Positions 1 to 11,214 of a DNA stretch of 64,000 bases are shown one piece after another. Source of the stretch: Bombardia bombarda (taxonomy: Eukaryota > Ascomycota > Sordariomycetes > Sordariales > Lasiosphaeriaceae); NCBI GenBank assembly GCA_030512295.1, contig JAULSR010000001.1, positions 3,743,001 through 3,807,000 on the forward strand, given 5' to 3'. The position numbers and the translations under genes were made by a program. Under the pieces are notes generated by a model. It searched no databases. It saw nothing but the letters and a program-made list of their open reading frames with translations, and was not told where the DNA came from. The stretch's first letter is position 1. Every line of letters begins with the position of its first letter.

Positions 1-10
1 CCCACCTAGA

Positions 11-2474
11 TCATCTCAACACCCCATCACCCTCCTTCTTCTCATCAACAACCGCCGCGCTGGCCCTTCTCCTCGCCGTGCTGCTGCTGGTATGCGTCTC
101 CGAGCCCACAGTCAGGCCCTGCTGTTGCTTCCTATTCCGGTGATTCTGTCCCAACTCGGCGAGATCCTCCTCACTCGTCGGGGCAGCCGTCGTCGACTCT
201 GTCCCTCCTTCGCTCCTACCAAACAACACACCACCACCACCACCACTGCTACCCCTATCCTGACCCGTAGTAGTAGTAGCAGCGCTACCATCCCCCTCCA
301 CATCATCGCCCAACCCCCCACTGTTACTCCCACCACCGCTCACCCCACTGACGCTCTCCATCGTAAACGGACTAGCCGTCATCTCATCCAGCAACCCCAG
401 CTCGTCCTCGCCAATCCACCTGGGCAGCAGCCACGCCCGAACCGGTATCAACGCCAAGATAAACACGGGAAACCCCACCGCGGCAACCGTCTGCGTGATG
501 GCAAACGTGGCCGCAAACCCGACCAGCTCGATGGCGACAAACAGCCAGATGGCAGCGCGGCGCCGGACCCTGCGCAGCGGGTGACCGGCGGGCGTCAGGG
601 CGACGTCGCGCGCCAGGAACACGAGCTTGGCCGTGATGCCGTTGGCCTCGAGGGCCTGGAAGCCCATGATGAAGAACAGGCCGGCGAGGACGCCCTGGGG
701 GATGAGGTGCAGCACGACGAGCAAAGGGCTGGACATGGTGCCGAGGGTGAGCAGGCCCTGGGCGAGGTTGGAGACGCGCTGCTCGACCACGTGGGTCGCC
801 TTGTACTCGTAGCTGCTGTTGTTATTGTTGTTGTTACTCGAAGAGTTGTTGTTGCTTTCATCCTTGTCTTTTTCGTCGTGTAGCACGACCTCGGTCACGC
901 ATAGGGACTCGGTGTGGAAGGGCGCCTGCGGGATGAGACCGTTGGGGAAGGGCAGGCCGAGCAGGCCGGCCACGCCTGTGGTGAGACCGAGAAGGAAGAG
1001 GTCCCAGTGGAAGCCGGCGGGTTTCTTGAGGGGGAACTCGGTGCCCTGGGCGATGAGGGAGGAGACTGGACAGGGGAGGAGATTGTGGGTTAGACTAGAC
1101 ATGGAGTAATATGCATAAAAAGGGGGAGGGGGTTGGGTTGTTTACAAAGCACGTACCATTGTGATCAAACCAAAATAAGACGGTCAGTAGTATCGCAAAC
1201 GGAATAGCCAGAAACACATCCGCCACGTTGATGTCCCAGAAGTGGATGAACCAGCCCCGATCGGCAGTCGGGAAGAAGGAGGTGCTGGTGGGCAAATTCT
1301 CCAGCGGGATGTCCTTCATCTTTCCCAGGTGGACGAAGCCAGTGAAGAAGACGACAGTGAGCGGGGTGCCGTAGTCCTTGAGGAAGACGCGCACGGGGTG
1401 CTTGAAGAGGCTGCCGCGGCCGAGCTCGCCGCAGATGTAGGCGATGGCGAAGACGAGCAGGGCCACGACGAGGGACAGGTAAAAGGGGGCACCGTCGCCG
1501 AGCCGCTCCAGCACCTGGATGCCCTTTTGCAGGTAGATGAAGGCGACGTAGAAGCCAAAGATGTCGCACGGGAAGCGCGTCACGTAGCGCAGCCAGTTGC
1601 ACGAGTTGGTGATGGCGAGGATCCAGTGGAAGACGAGGGACCATCTGGCAAAAGGTTGTTAGTGTCTGCTTTGGTTTCCTTGTCTAAAATGCACTTACAA
1701 CCCGATCCAGCACATGAAGGCCAGGTAGTTTGTCCCCGTCGGGGACATGATGTCGTAGACGGTGCTGCATAATCATGTTACTTCAATATTCAACTCGTGT
1801 TATATCATGTCATGTCAGAACCGAAACTGAACAGTAACCCTATAAGAACCACACAAGAACCCTGATCAAACGAGGACAAGATCTGGATTGAACCATAGCA
1901 GAACACGAACAAATAGGAGTAGAATAAGAGCAAAATAGGGATAGAAAAGAAATGTAGCAGGAATAAATTAGAAGCATAACAGCAACAAAATAGGAACAAA
2001 ACATACTAGTTAAACACCGTAATCGGCCCCGTCACGCCAACAATAACCAACGGCTGGCACGCCAGCACAGCAAAGACTACAGCCCCCAAGACAGACGACA
2101 GCAGCACCTCGTTGACGCCGTACTGCATATCCGTCTTGGAGAACATGTCTAGCGAGAATGCCAGGGCGGGGAGGATACTGAACCGATTCGAGTCAGCCAA
2201 TATTATCTTGTCTATATATAACAGAGAATCACACTTACTTTGCAAAATACATATAAACAGTCGCCGGCACGACGCGGTAGTTCCACGCGTCGGTCCAGTC
2301 GCTGGCGTAAAAGGGCGCCCGCCGACGGATGTCGTTTACCATGCCGTGAAAGAGGCGGATCCTCCACCACCGATCGGCCTTTCTTTTCCTCCTCTGATGG
2401 CCCTCATCGTCATAATTTGTTGTTGCTGCTGCTGCTGGCGCATATGCATTTCCTTCTTCGGTCGAGATGGCCAT
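11..2474 (-). CDS. BOR1: BOR1/SLC4-family borate or bicarbonate (anion) transporter
   Basis: Five-exon model, minus strand: 2474-2239, 2177-2007, 1764-1699, 1644-1157 and 1065-11, giving 671 residues in frame. The start is the ATG at 2474, with an in-frame TAA a few codons upstream. The product is a multi-spanning plasma-membrane protein of the HCO3- transporter fold, which includes yeast Bor1 borate exporter and animal anion exchangers. Visible family signatures are VYMYFANILPALAFSLDMF, GVTGPITVFNYTVYD, the first half of the membrane core ending in FDHNVSSLIAQGTEF, and the second half with GLPFPNGLIPQAPFHTESL. A hydrophilic insert rich in Asn and Ser (about 780-870) sits between the last membrane segments, and the C-terminal tail is low-complexity Gly/Ser/Thr. 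Substrate choice between borate and bicarbonate cannot be read from the sequence; fungal members are usually BOR1-like, so I infer borate efflux. The intron at 1765-2006 is unusually long (242 bp). Confidence 0.88.
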
Positions 2475-3205
2475 GCGGGCAAAGCCTGGCTGACCCCTCT
2501 TGTTGGATTAAATAGGTAGATATGAAAATATCAATTTAAGCAGACGGAGTAGACGATAATAGAAACAACATCTGGGTATAAACTGGGTATTATCCCAAGC
2601 AACACACACTCTACCTGTCCTTGCGACAGTCCTTCTCGTCAAAATTGACGCTAATTTCAAGTTTATGGAAGTATGTCGTCAGATATATGTAGGACGAAGA
2701 GAAAAAAAATAAGCCACAACACCATCAATTAGAAGATGCTCGCTGTGTGCAACCAAAGAAAAAAAGATCCAGATTAGATCTGGGGAAATCAAGCGGGGAT
2801 AACCAAGAACGGAATTTGCCCCAGACCTCTGACCGACCAAGCGCGATATTGAATCGAGAACAAGGAAACGAATGAACCTCCATCCCCCGGTTCTCGGCAG
2901 GAACGACCTACGGGCCGGGCCCACCACCCACTGCTGCTCTGACGACGCTACGGGTTTAGCTCAGCTTAGCATCCATCTCGAAACACATTCATATTCAGTT
3001 GACCTTCCACACCAACAGCATGACCAATGTTTAAACAATTCATCCTTTTTTTCTATTTAATATTATACAAAAGAACTATAAAAAAAGCCAACGCGCTTAT
3101 CGTACATTTATCTCTTCCAACAAACCACCACCATCTGTCCGTCCGTCCAATAGAGCGAGGATTGTTGTTGTCGCCGTCGTTGTGTGCATGTCTGTCTGTC
3201 TATGA

Positions 3206-3238
<33 letters not shown>

Positions 3239-3642
3239 CAGTTAGGTAGGTAAATAGACAAGGCGGCGAGGGTAAGTCTATGATATGTAGTATGCACAGG
3301 CAGACAAGAGAAGAGAAGCGGCCGCTGCTGTCTCTCGCTTTCCCAAAACATACAAGAGACGGAAAAACAAAAAGACAAAAAAAGAATATTCCAGCACTTA
3401 TAAACACCCATTCCTTTTTGCCCTTCTTTTTTCTCTTCTCCATTGATACAATGGTACAAACACAGTGAGTTGGGAAAATAAAAACAAAGCATCCTGCACG
3501 GTAAAAAAGATTTAAGATGCTTGGGGCCTCCCCCTTCTTTCGCTTCCTAGGCAGCGGCAAGCAACAAGCATCCTCCTTCCTTCCACCTCCCCTCTCTCTC
3601 CTCCCTACCCACTCAAACGAACTCACTCCTCCGCTCCCTCAC
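2475..3642. other. intergenic: upstream of BOR1, 3' side of m-AAA protease
   Basis: No protein I can support. It holds the BOR1 5' region and, from about 3030, an AT-rich stretch that is probably the 3' UTR of the protease gene. A (GT)n microsatellite lies at 3207-3235. Confidence 0.6.
3207..3235. repeat. (GT)n dinucleotide microsatellite
   Basis: About 14 uninterrupted GT units in the intergenic DNA downstream of the m-AAA protease gene, preceded by a short (GTCT)n stretch. Confidence 0.95.
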
Positions 3643-6535
3643 TCACAGCTTCACGTCCTTAGCCCCTCCCTCCGTGGGCTCCTTCCCCTCCTCCTTAAAG
3701 ATAGCCGGCTGCGGTCCCTCAGGCGGGCTATCCGTGTTCTCCGTCGGGAACGGCGGCGGCGTCCGGTTGTCAAAGTACTTTGTAAACTCCTCCTTGTCGG
3801 GCCACTCCCTGGGGCCGAGCAGCCTGACGAGATCGTCTCTCGTCAGCATCTCCTTGCGGAGCAACTCCTCCGCCACGATGCCGATCTCCTTCTTCCGTGC
3901 TGTCAACAGGTCCTTGCACTTCTTGTACGCCTCGTCCACGATCCGGCGCACCTCGGCGTCGATCGTCTGCGCCGTCGACTCGGCAAACGGCTTCTGGATC
4001 TGGTTCTCGTCGTTCTGGAAGTGCAGGGGGCCCAGCTTCTCCGACATGCCCCATTGCGTTACCATCGTGGTGGCCATGCGGGTAACCTTCTTGAAGTCGT
4101 CACTTGCGCCCGTCGTAACGCTGGGGAAGTGGAGCTCCTCCGAGACGCGGCCGCCGAGCGTCATGGCCATGCGGTCCATGAGCTGGTTGGTGTTCATCAG
4201 GTAGGCGTCACTAGCGGGCAGGTACTGGGCGTAGCCGAGCGCGCCCTGGCCGCGGGGGATGATGGAAACCTTGAGCAGCGGGTCGGCCCATCGGAAGAAC
4301 CATCCGCAGATGGCATGGCCGGCCTCATGGTAAGCTACGGTCCTCTTCTCCTCGGGGCTGAGGACGAGTGACTTGCGCTCGAGACCACCGACAACACGCT
4401 CGATGGCCTGCTCGAAGTGGATCATCTGCACGGTTGTCGCATTCGCTCTCGCGGCTATAACAATTATCAGCAACCATTTCCCCATAATCTAACCGAGTAA
4501 ATCCACAGGGGCGAAAAAAGGAACAAGTAAACATACCAACCAGCGCAGCCTCATTGACCGCATTAGCAATATCAGCACCCGCAAACCCAGGCGTCAGCGC
4601 AGCCAAACGACCAGTCAGATACGTCATATCCTCATTGGTAACAATCTTGGTCAGATGCACCTTGAAGATCTCGACTCTCCCCTTCATAGTCGGCCGATCA
4701 ATATGGATATGCCTATCAAAACGGCCCGGGCGCATCAGCGCCTGGTCCAAAACGTCCGGTCTGTTGGTGCCGGCGAGCACGACGACCTGCTCAGACGTGT
4801 TGAAGCCGTCCATCTCCGTCAGGATCTGGTTGAGCGTAGCCTCGCGCTCGTCGTTGCCGCCGCCCCTGAACCCGCCGTCCGAGCGCGACCGGCCGATAGC
4901 ATCAATCTCGTCGATGAAGATAATGCACGGCGCGTTCTTGCGCGCCGTGGCGAACAGGTCGCGCACGCGGGACGCGCCCACGCCGACAAACATCTCGACG
5001 AACTCGGATCCGCTGACGCTGAAGAAGGGCACCTGCGACTCTCCGGCAGTCGCCTTTGCGAGCAGCGTCTTACCGGTTCCGGGCGGGCCCGACAGGATGG
5101 CGCCGCGGGGGATCTTGGCGCCCAGTCTCTGGAAGCGCTCGGGCGACTTGAGGAAGCTGACAAACTCCATGATCTCCACCTTGGCCTCGTCCATGCCGGC
5201 CACGTCGGCGAACTTGACCTTAACGGTCGAGTCGTGGTTGAACATCTTGGCCTTGCTCTTGCCGAACCCAAACATGCCGCCCTGGCCACCGCCGCCCATG
5301 CCGCCAGCTTTCCGCGAGGCAAAGAACAAAAGACCAACAAGCAGCAGGGTAGGACCAAACGCCATCAGCAGACCGGTCCACATGCCCTCGGTGGCATAGC
5401 TGACTGGTATTCTCTCAGTCGAGGGGATGCCGAGCTCGCTCTGGGCCTCGTCCAGCTTGCGCTCAAAGGCGTCGACCGACCCGATGGAGAAGTAGTAGTG
5501 GAACTGGGGGTTGCCGGCGGCCGAGTCGGGATACATGGCGCGGGCCGCCTCGCGGTTCAGCTCCACCCTCACACGGTCCTTGACCACCACCAGCTTCTCG
5601 ACCAGGCCCTTGTCAAGGAAGTTCTTGCGCAGCTCCTGCCACGTGATCTCGCGCGACGACTCGCCGGGGGAAATCATCCTGTAAAGCGGGTAGAAAAGCA
5701 GGCCCGAGAGGATCCACGACATCATGTCTCCGACCTCAAACGTCTTCCCTGGCGGGGGCGGTTTTTGCCCACCAGCGCCACCTTGCCCCTGTTGCTGCTT
5801 CTGCTCTCCCTCAGGCCCCTTGCCCTGCTTTTGCTGCTGCTCACCCGGCGGCTTATTTTGATCAAAGCTTGTGGGCCCCTTGTTGTTGTTCTCCTGATCC
5901 GCTGCCTCCTGCCCTCCAACCCTAAAGTCCGGATTCTTCTTCTCAAACTCGTTCATCTGCTCGGCGAGCGCAAAGGCTATCCGGGGCAGCTTCATGGCGT
6001 CCATGACCGAGAGGCCGTCCTTTCGCAGTAGGTCCCGGAACTCGGAGGGCACGCCCGTGTACTTGACGTTCCTGAAAGCCTGCTCCATGGTCGCCTTCTG
6101 GCCCTCGGGTAGGTAGGTCGCGAACTGGGCAAGGCGCGTCATCTCCTTGTCGTCCAGGTGCACCCAGCCGGCCGGGAGCTCCCATTGCGGTTCTTTGGGG
6201 GCAGCAGCGGAATCTAGGGTAGAGTCGGCGGGCTTCTTTGCGTTAGGGGTCTTGCCAGCTCCTGCTCCTGCTGATGTCGCTGCCTTCTTGTTCTTGCCAT
6301 TGTCCTTGTTTTCGGCCTCGGGCTTCTCTGGAGGGGGTGGTGTTTGCTCAGAAGAATAGAATCGCGCCGTCGTTCTTGTTGTTGTCCTCGCCGTCGTTGT
6401 GTTGCGGCTGCCGGTCGCGGAGAATATGGGAGAGGAAAAGCGTGCCAGTCGAGCTGTCGAGGATGGTGTAGTCCTCAGGTACGCCCTCGCGCAGTAGGCG
6501 AGGCGGTGTGTGGAGGGGCGGAACATGGCCGACAT
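3643..6535 (-). CDS. AFG3: mitochondrial m-AAA protease subunit, AFG3/YTA12 type (FtsH family)
   Basis: Two exons, 6535-4537 and 4454-3643, encode 936 residues. The start [19 protein letters not shown] is a basic, hydroxylated mitochondrial targeting sequence; the open frame runs further upstream but only with a GTG start. In order: a charged low-complexity linker rich in Gln, Gly and Pro (to about residue 265), a membrane segment near 270-288, an intermembrane-space FtsH_ext domain, a second membrane segment near 382-407, and the AAA ATPase with Walker A GPPGTGKT near 482-489, Walker B IIFIDEID and an SRH-type arginine region (RPGRFDRH). The M41 metalloprotease follows with zinc motif HEAGH near 706-711. 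The 82-bp intron splits NEAALV from AARANATT. The C-terminus ([22 protein letters not shown]) looks closer to Afg3 than to Yta12, but that choice is inferred. It degrades and processes inner-membrane proteins and, in yeast, matures ribosomal protein bL32m. Confidence 0.93.
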
Positions 6536-8000
6536 GGTGTGGTTGGTGACAAGCTTGTTGTTCAACAAGCTTGAATTGAGGTTTGATGGATGGGATTGGA
6601 AATGCGCGGATCGGACGGGCGACGGCGGGCGGCGGGCGGGCGCGCAAAGGCCCCTGTAAAACCCGGCCAACAAAAATTGTTGAACCGCGCTATCTCCGTC
6701 GTGCAGCTCCTCGTCCCCTTGCTTCCATGCACTGCTCCTCGATAAACTTGTGAATGCCGCCCCACGGGTAGCAGGAAGGAAGAATGTTGGATGGCTGACT
6801 TGGAAGGGGGGGTGCACGTGAGAGAGCTATAAGATCAAAAGCCGTTCGGAAATTCCCATTTGATGATGCGGCAAGAAACGAGCGAACGCCGCTCCAAAAA
6901 AGCCCGGACCACTACCCATCACGTGGCTGGGCCTCGGAAGCTCCTAGACTCATACCTAGTGCACGTCGTGGCTGATTAATCCTACAAGTTCCCAAGGGTA
7001 AGGGTTTAGCTTGGAATATCGCCTCACATCACGACTCCAGCTCGAGACGTCATACGATGGATACCTAGGATGCTCACGTATATTTTGAGAAATATTGACT
7101 TTTAAAAACTAATATAACAGTATCCTTGAGTAAAAAAATGCGCATCAACGTCACCGCCAACTTTCACACAAAACACCAACACGCCACATCACCAACCACT
7201 CACAGCAAATATTTATGATATCCAATTTCATTATCCCATTATCACCAGACACAAAGCACAAAGCTACCCAGTACAACAGTTCCAGTAGATCCACAGCCAC
7301 CATAGCCATACTGACAAGAGGTGAGATGAGTAGATCACTTTCACTCCCCACAAACAATTCCCGAGTCACGACAAACATAATCCAAGATAAAAGAGCAAAT
7401 GAAATGATATTCCCATAAGGTACGCCGATACAGTGGTGGCTCATCGACAAAAAGAAAAAAACCCTCCCAGAAGAAGAAAGAAACCAAGCTACCAAAAGTA
7501 AGGTTGCTGTCGCTCTCTAGCTAGCTTGCTATAAACCATAAAATGCACGCTTCATAAACGTGTCCCATAATCCAGTTGGTTCATCTTGCTGCTCGCGCCT
7601 CCTAGGCTACCTGACATCCGATGTGCCCATGCCTTACTACCCAATATATCTGGGCGAGAAATGAAAAAAGAAATAAAGAAATGAAAAGCTCAGATACCGT
7701 TGGATCTCGTCCCATACGAGATGATTCATAACCATTATCTCCTCCGCTCACGCATGCAATTGCGCCAATTTTTTCATATTTCTCTTACCCACCCCCATTT
7801 TCCAATCACCCAGCCCATCCGGAAAGATTGTCCCATGGTGGTCGACTGAGCGCGCAATCAGGAAGCACGCGTTATCTTCGGCGGTGAGCTCGCCATCCCC
7901 CTCTTCAGATGCTGCGTAAAGAAATTCCGACCTGCTCAAAAAGCCGACTTGGGCGAGGCAAGCCTTCACCTCCGCCCTTCACACCCTTCATTCTGAGCAC
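6536..8000. other. intergenic: upstream of m-AAA protease, downstream of Zn2Cys6 factor
   Basis: AT-rich from about 7040 to 7750, with no supportable gene except the possible extra 3' exon of the transcription factor at 7748-7931. The m-AAA promoter is presumably at 6540-6950. Confidence 0.5.
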
Positions 8001-11000
8001 TCACCTCCTCCCATCAAAATTCCCGTTCTCGACGCTCGGATATGCACCTCCGCTCATCTCAGCCCAATCCCAATCCAACGTGACCGGCAGACTAAACAGG
8101 TCCTGTGGGAGCATGGGCTGCTGGAAGATGCTACCCGGCCCCATCGGCGGGCTGGCCAGACCTCCCACCCCGGGAGCCATGCCCAGCGTGCCCATCGCAT
8201 TGAGCCCCGCCAGATCCGCAAATGACGCATACTCCGATCCATCGCCGCCGCCGCCGGCATCAGTCATATAATCCTGATGCCAACCCGAGGGCGCCATTCC
8301 CGGTGACGGGCTCTGACTCATGCCCGTCATCATCATGGGGCTGTAGCTGCTATTCTGAGGTGTCTGATGATCGGGCAGTCCGGGGGAGAGATGACCATTA
8401 CTCATGGCGTGCTGCGTTGTCGTTGTCGGCTGCGGCGTCGTAGTGTGGTTAGAATTAGCAGTCGTAGGTCGTGGGGTCTGGGCCACCGGGTGGAGGTTGA
8501 ACGATGGCGAGTCAACCGCGTTGGTATTGGTGTTACCAGGCACGTTGATTGTCGTGGATTTGATGCCATTACCAGTGGATGATGAGTCGTTGTTCTTCCG
8601 CTTCCGCCGCGACGAGTGCTCCTTCTCTGTCTTTTCGATCACCACCCTGGCGATCCGCTCAAACTCGGCGCAAACACCGAGAATTCGGTGAACGCCGCCC
8701 GTTTCGGCCTCGCTGCCAAGCATTGACAAAAAGGTCACCACCACTTTCATGAGCCTCGTGTCCGAGTTCGCTCTGGGGTCAAGCGGGTTCTGAAGAATGT
8801 TGCCGAATAACGTAACCAGCGCTGAGACGGGGAAGTACAAGACCATCCTATATCATGTTAGAACCTCGAGATTTGACACGAAAAGATGGAGCGAGACTAG
8901 AAGATATATAAACTTACCAAACGCAGGAGAAATCTCCCTGAGGAATGTACTTGAGCAAAGAGATCGATGCACGTGCGGCAGACGTGCACAATGCAGCTGA
9001 GGAAAACACCCTAGGATTGAGTGGCCTGGCATTGAGGCCCTGGATCGCGTAGTTGGAAAGTCGGCTGGTCCAGTAACCGTGATGTATCGACATGCGATGG
9101 ATCGTGGTGAGGCAGTTATAGTAGTTGAAGTGCAGCATGACGATGTGGAGAATCAGCGGAGTATGCGATGCCTTGATCTCGTGTTCTGGTCGGAAGTCAA
9201 TAGGGATGCTGTCCTTCCAGTCCTCAAGTTCCTGGTCAAGCTCTCCGATGGTGTTTAGCAATTCGCCGTCAGACTGCTTGGTGGCCTTGGTCGAGTACAG
9301 CTTGGTGTACACCTTGCTCTCGACGATCGCAAGCTCGCACATTACTCTAAAGAGGTTCATCTTGCCCTTTCCGTCCGCCAGGGGGATATTTCCAATGTTA
9401 TCTTCTGGGTCGGCGTCGGGTAGATCCACGTTCATGTCATCATCAGCTTGCGCGGGAGGTCTTCCTGATCTTAGGCACAAGTCCTTATCAAGCATGTAAG
9501 CAATCCAAAACACCCTTTTACGCTGCTCAATCTCAATCGGATTCAGGTTGAACCCGGTTCCACGCTTGTGAAGGCCGATGCTGTGTGAAAGTCGAATCGC
9601 GGTGGAAATGAGCAAGAACGACGGTTGTGGGTTAGGAGTTCCTTGCATGAAAAGAGCCATTCCTAAGAGAGCCTGCACGCTGAGCAGGTCGGTGTTGCGC
9701 ATAGTCAGTTCCGAGAAGACGGACATGGCATTCTTCAGGTAAGCCCAAGCTTTTTCGTCCTCTTCAGCCGGAACGAGGTTGCTCATAACACGAAGGCGAT
9801 ACGCAATTGCTAAGGCGACATTTAAGCTGGCCCACCATCCGGATCCTTGGTACGGGTCGGGCGAATACTGTCTTTCGACAAGGTGCATGAAGGTCGGCTG
9901 ATGAAACAAAGGGAACATGCAATTGAAGTTCTCAAAGTAATCTTTGAGTAGCGACATGGCCTCGAGCTTCGGAGGCAGCTCGAGGAAGACGGTGCGACGG
10001 AATAGATCGCCGAATACGTTGGGCTTCCACGCTGTCCACTTATGATCATCGATGGAGACGTCCGAAATCATCTGCTGAAAAGAATTGTCGCCCATTCTCT
10101 CGTTGACCCATTGGATTCCCTTGGGCGAGAAGATGGAGAACCCGGATGACGAACCTTTATGATGTTAGTAACCGTTTTATTTGACCCCTATTGTTCAAAA
10201 GCAACCTTACCGATATATCGTGTCTCGCCATAATTGTTGGTGACCAACGAACACATCATCTCTGACAAGGCAGCTACCTCTTCTTCACCATCTGGCTTAT
10301 CCTTGTCCTTTTCCTTGTCCTTTTCCTTGTCCTTTTCAGGTGTAAGTGACTTCCTCTTTTCCGTGTCCTTGACGGGCTCGGGAGACGCTAGCGAGCTGCG
10401 GGGCGTTGAATCGGTTCCATCATGGCCCGAGGTGGCCTGCGATGGCGAGGTAGGATTCGAGACAGCCTGTGAGGCCTGTCTTGATTGCTGGTGCTTCTCA
10501 GCAAGCTTCTTCTCCAAGGTGCCGAGGTCAGTAGCGCCATTGTCGTCCTCGTCCAAAAGTCCTGGGTCAGAGCGTTAGCAACCCGCATAGCTGTCGCGGT
10601 GGCATAGATTTGGAAGCAGACCAGAGTTCGACATACCTGATAATCTCAGTAAATGTTCCATGCGACCGAGGCGATTCTCTAGGCCCTCAATGTACTTGGC
10701 TCTACACATGGCTGGTAAGCTGCCATGCTCGCAAGGTCCAGACAGACTTTGAATACTGATGAAAGGGTGCATACCCTTTCGGAGGATTCCTCTTCTTTTC
10801 TACCTGAGTAAAGACACAGTCGGTCTTGTAGTTGATGCAGTGTGTGCATGCTGGTAGCTTTCCGTCGCACTTGATCTTCTTCTTCCGGCACATGTCGCAT
10901 GCCTATGGCCCAACAGATGGTGTTAGTGAGGCTGGGCTTTATTACCGAAAGAGCAGCTGTCGCCAAAGTGCAGCGAAGCGCAGGGCGTTTTTTCCTATTT

Positions 11001-11214
11001 CAACTCAACTTACCCTAGCTATTCTTCTTCTCTTTGCTTCATTCGAGTCCTCGAGAAGACCATGATCACCAAACATTTGCGACGTCAGGTCCGGAGGCAT
11101 GTGGAGTGGCATGCCATGCTCGGTATAGCCTCCAAATATCTGTGGGGGTTGATTCATGAGCGGCGGAGCTGTCATGGGCATCTGAAAGCCATGGATGTGA
11201 TTGTGGTCCATCAT
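8001..11214 (-). CDS. Zn2Cys6 fungal-specific transcription factor
   Basis: Six exons, 11214-11014, 10902-10775, 10701-10637, 10561-10211, 10154-8918 and 8847-8001, sum to 942 codons. The start is the first of two tandem ATGs at 11214. The binuclear zinc cluster has Cys69, 72, 79, 86, 89 and 96, preceded by the basic stretch AKRRRIAR, and is cut by an intron right before Ala68-Cys69. A linker with the motif [19 protein letters not shown] leads into a short leucine-rich dimerisation helix. Residues from about 180 are Ser/Glu/Lys-rich with a tandem (EKDK)n run. The Fungal_trans regulatory domain begins after [17 protein letters not shown] and includes [18 protein letters not shown] and [22 protein letters not shown]. 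The C-terminus is Asn/Thr/Pro-rich and looks like an activation region. The family acts as nuclear activators or repressors of metabolic genes; I do not recognise the specific regulator. The stop codon overlaps a consensus splice donor (AGGTGAGT), so the protein may instead continue into 7748-7931. Confidence 0.88.

Noticed and set aside
4655..6031. 458-codon plus-strand open frame opposite the m-AAA protease gene
   Set aside because: It is the complement of a strongly supported, codon-biased coding exon; its peptide is Arg/Leu/His-rich and shows no family signal.
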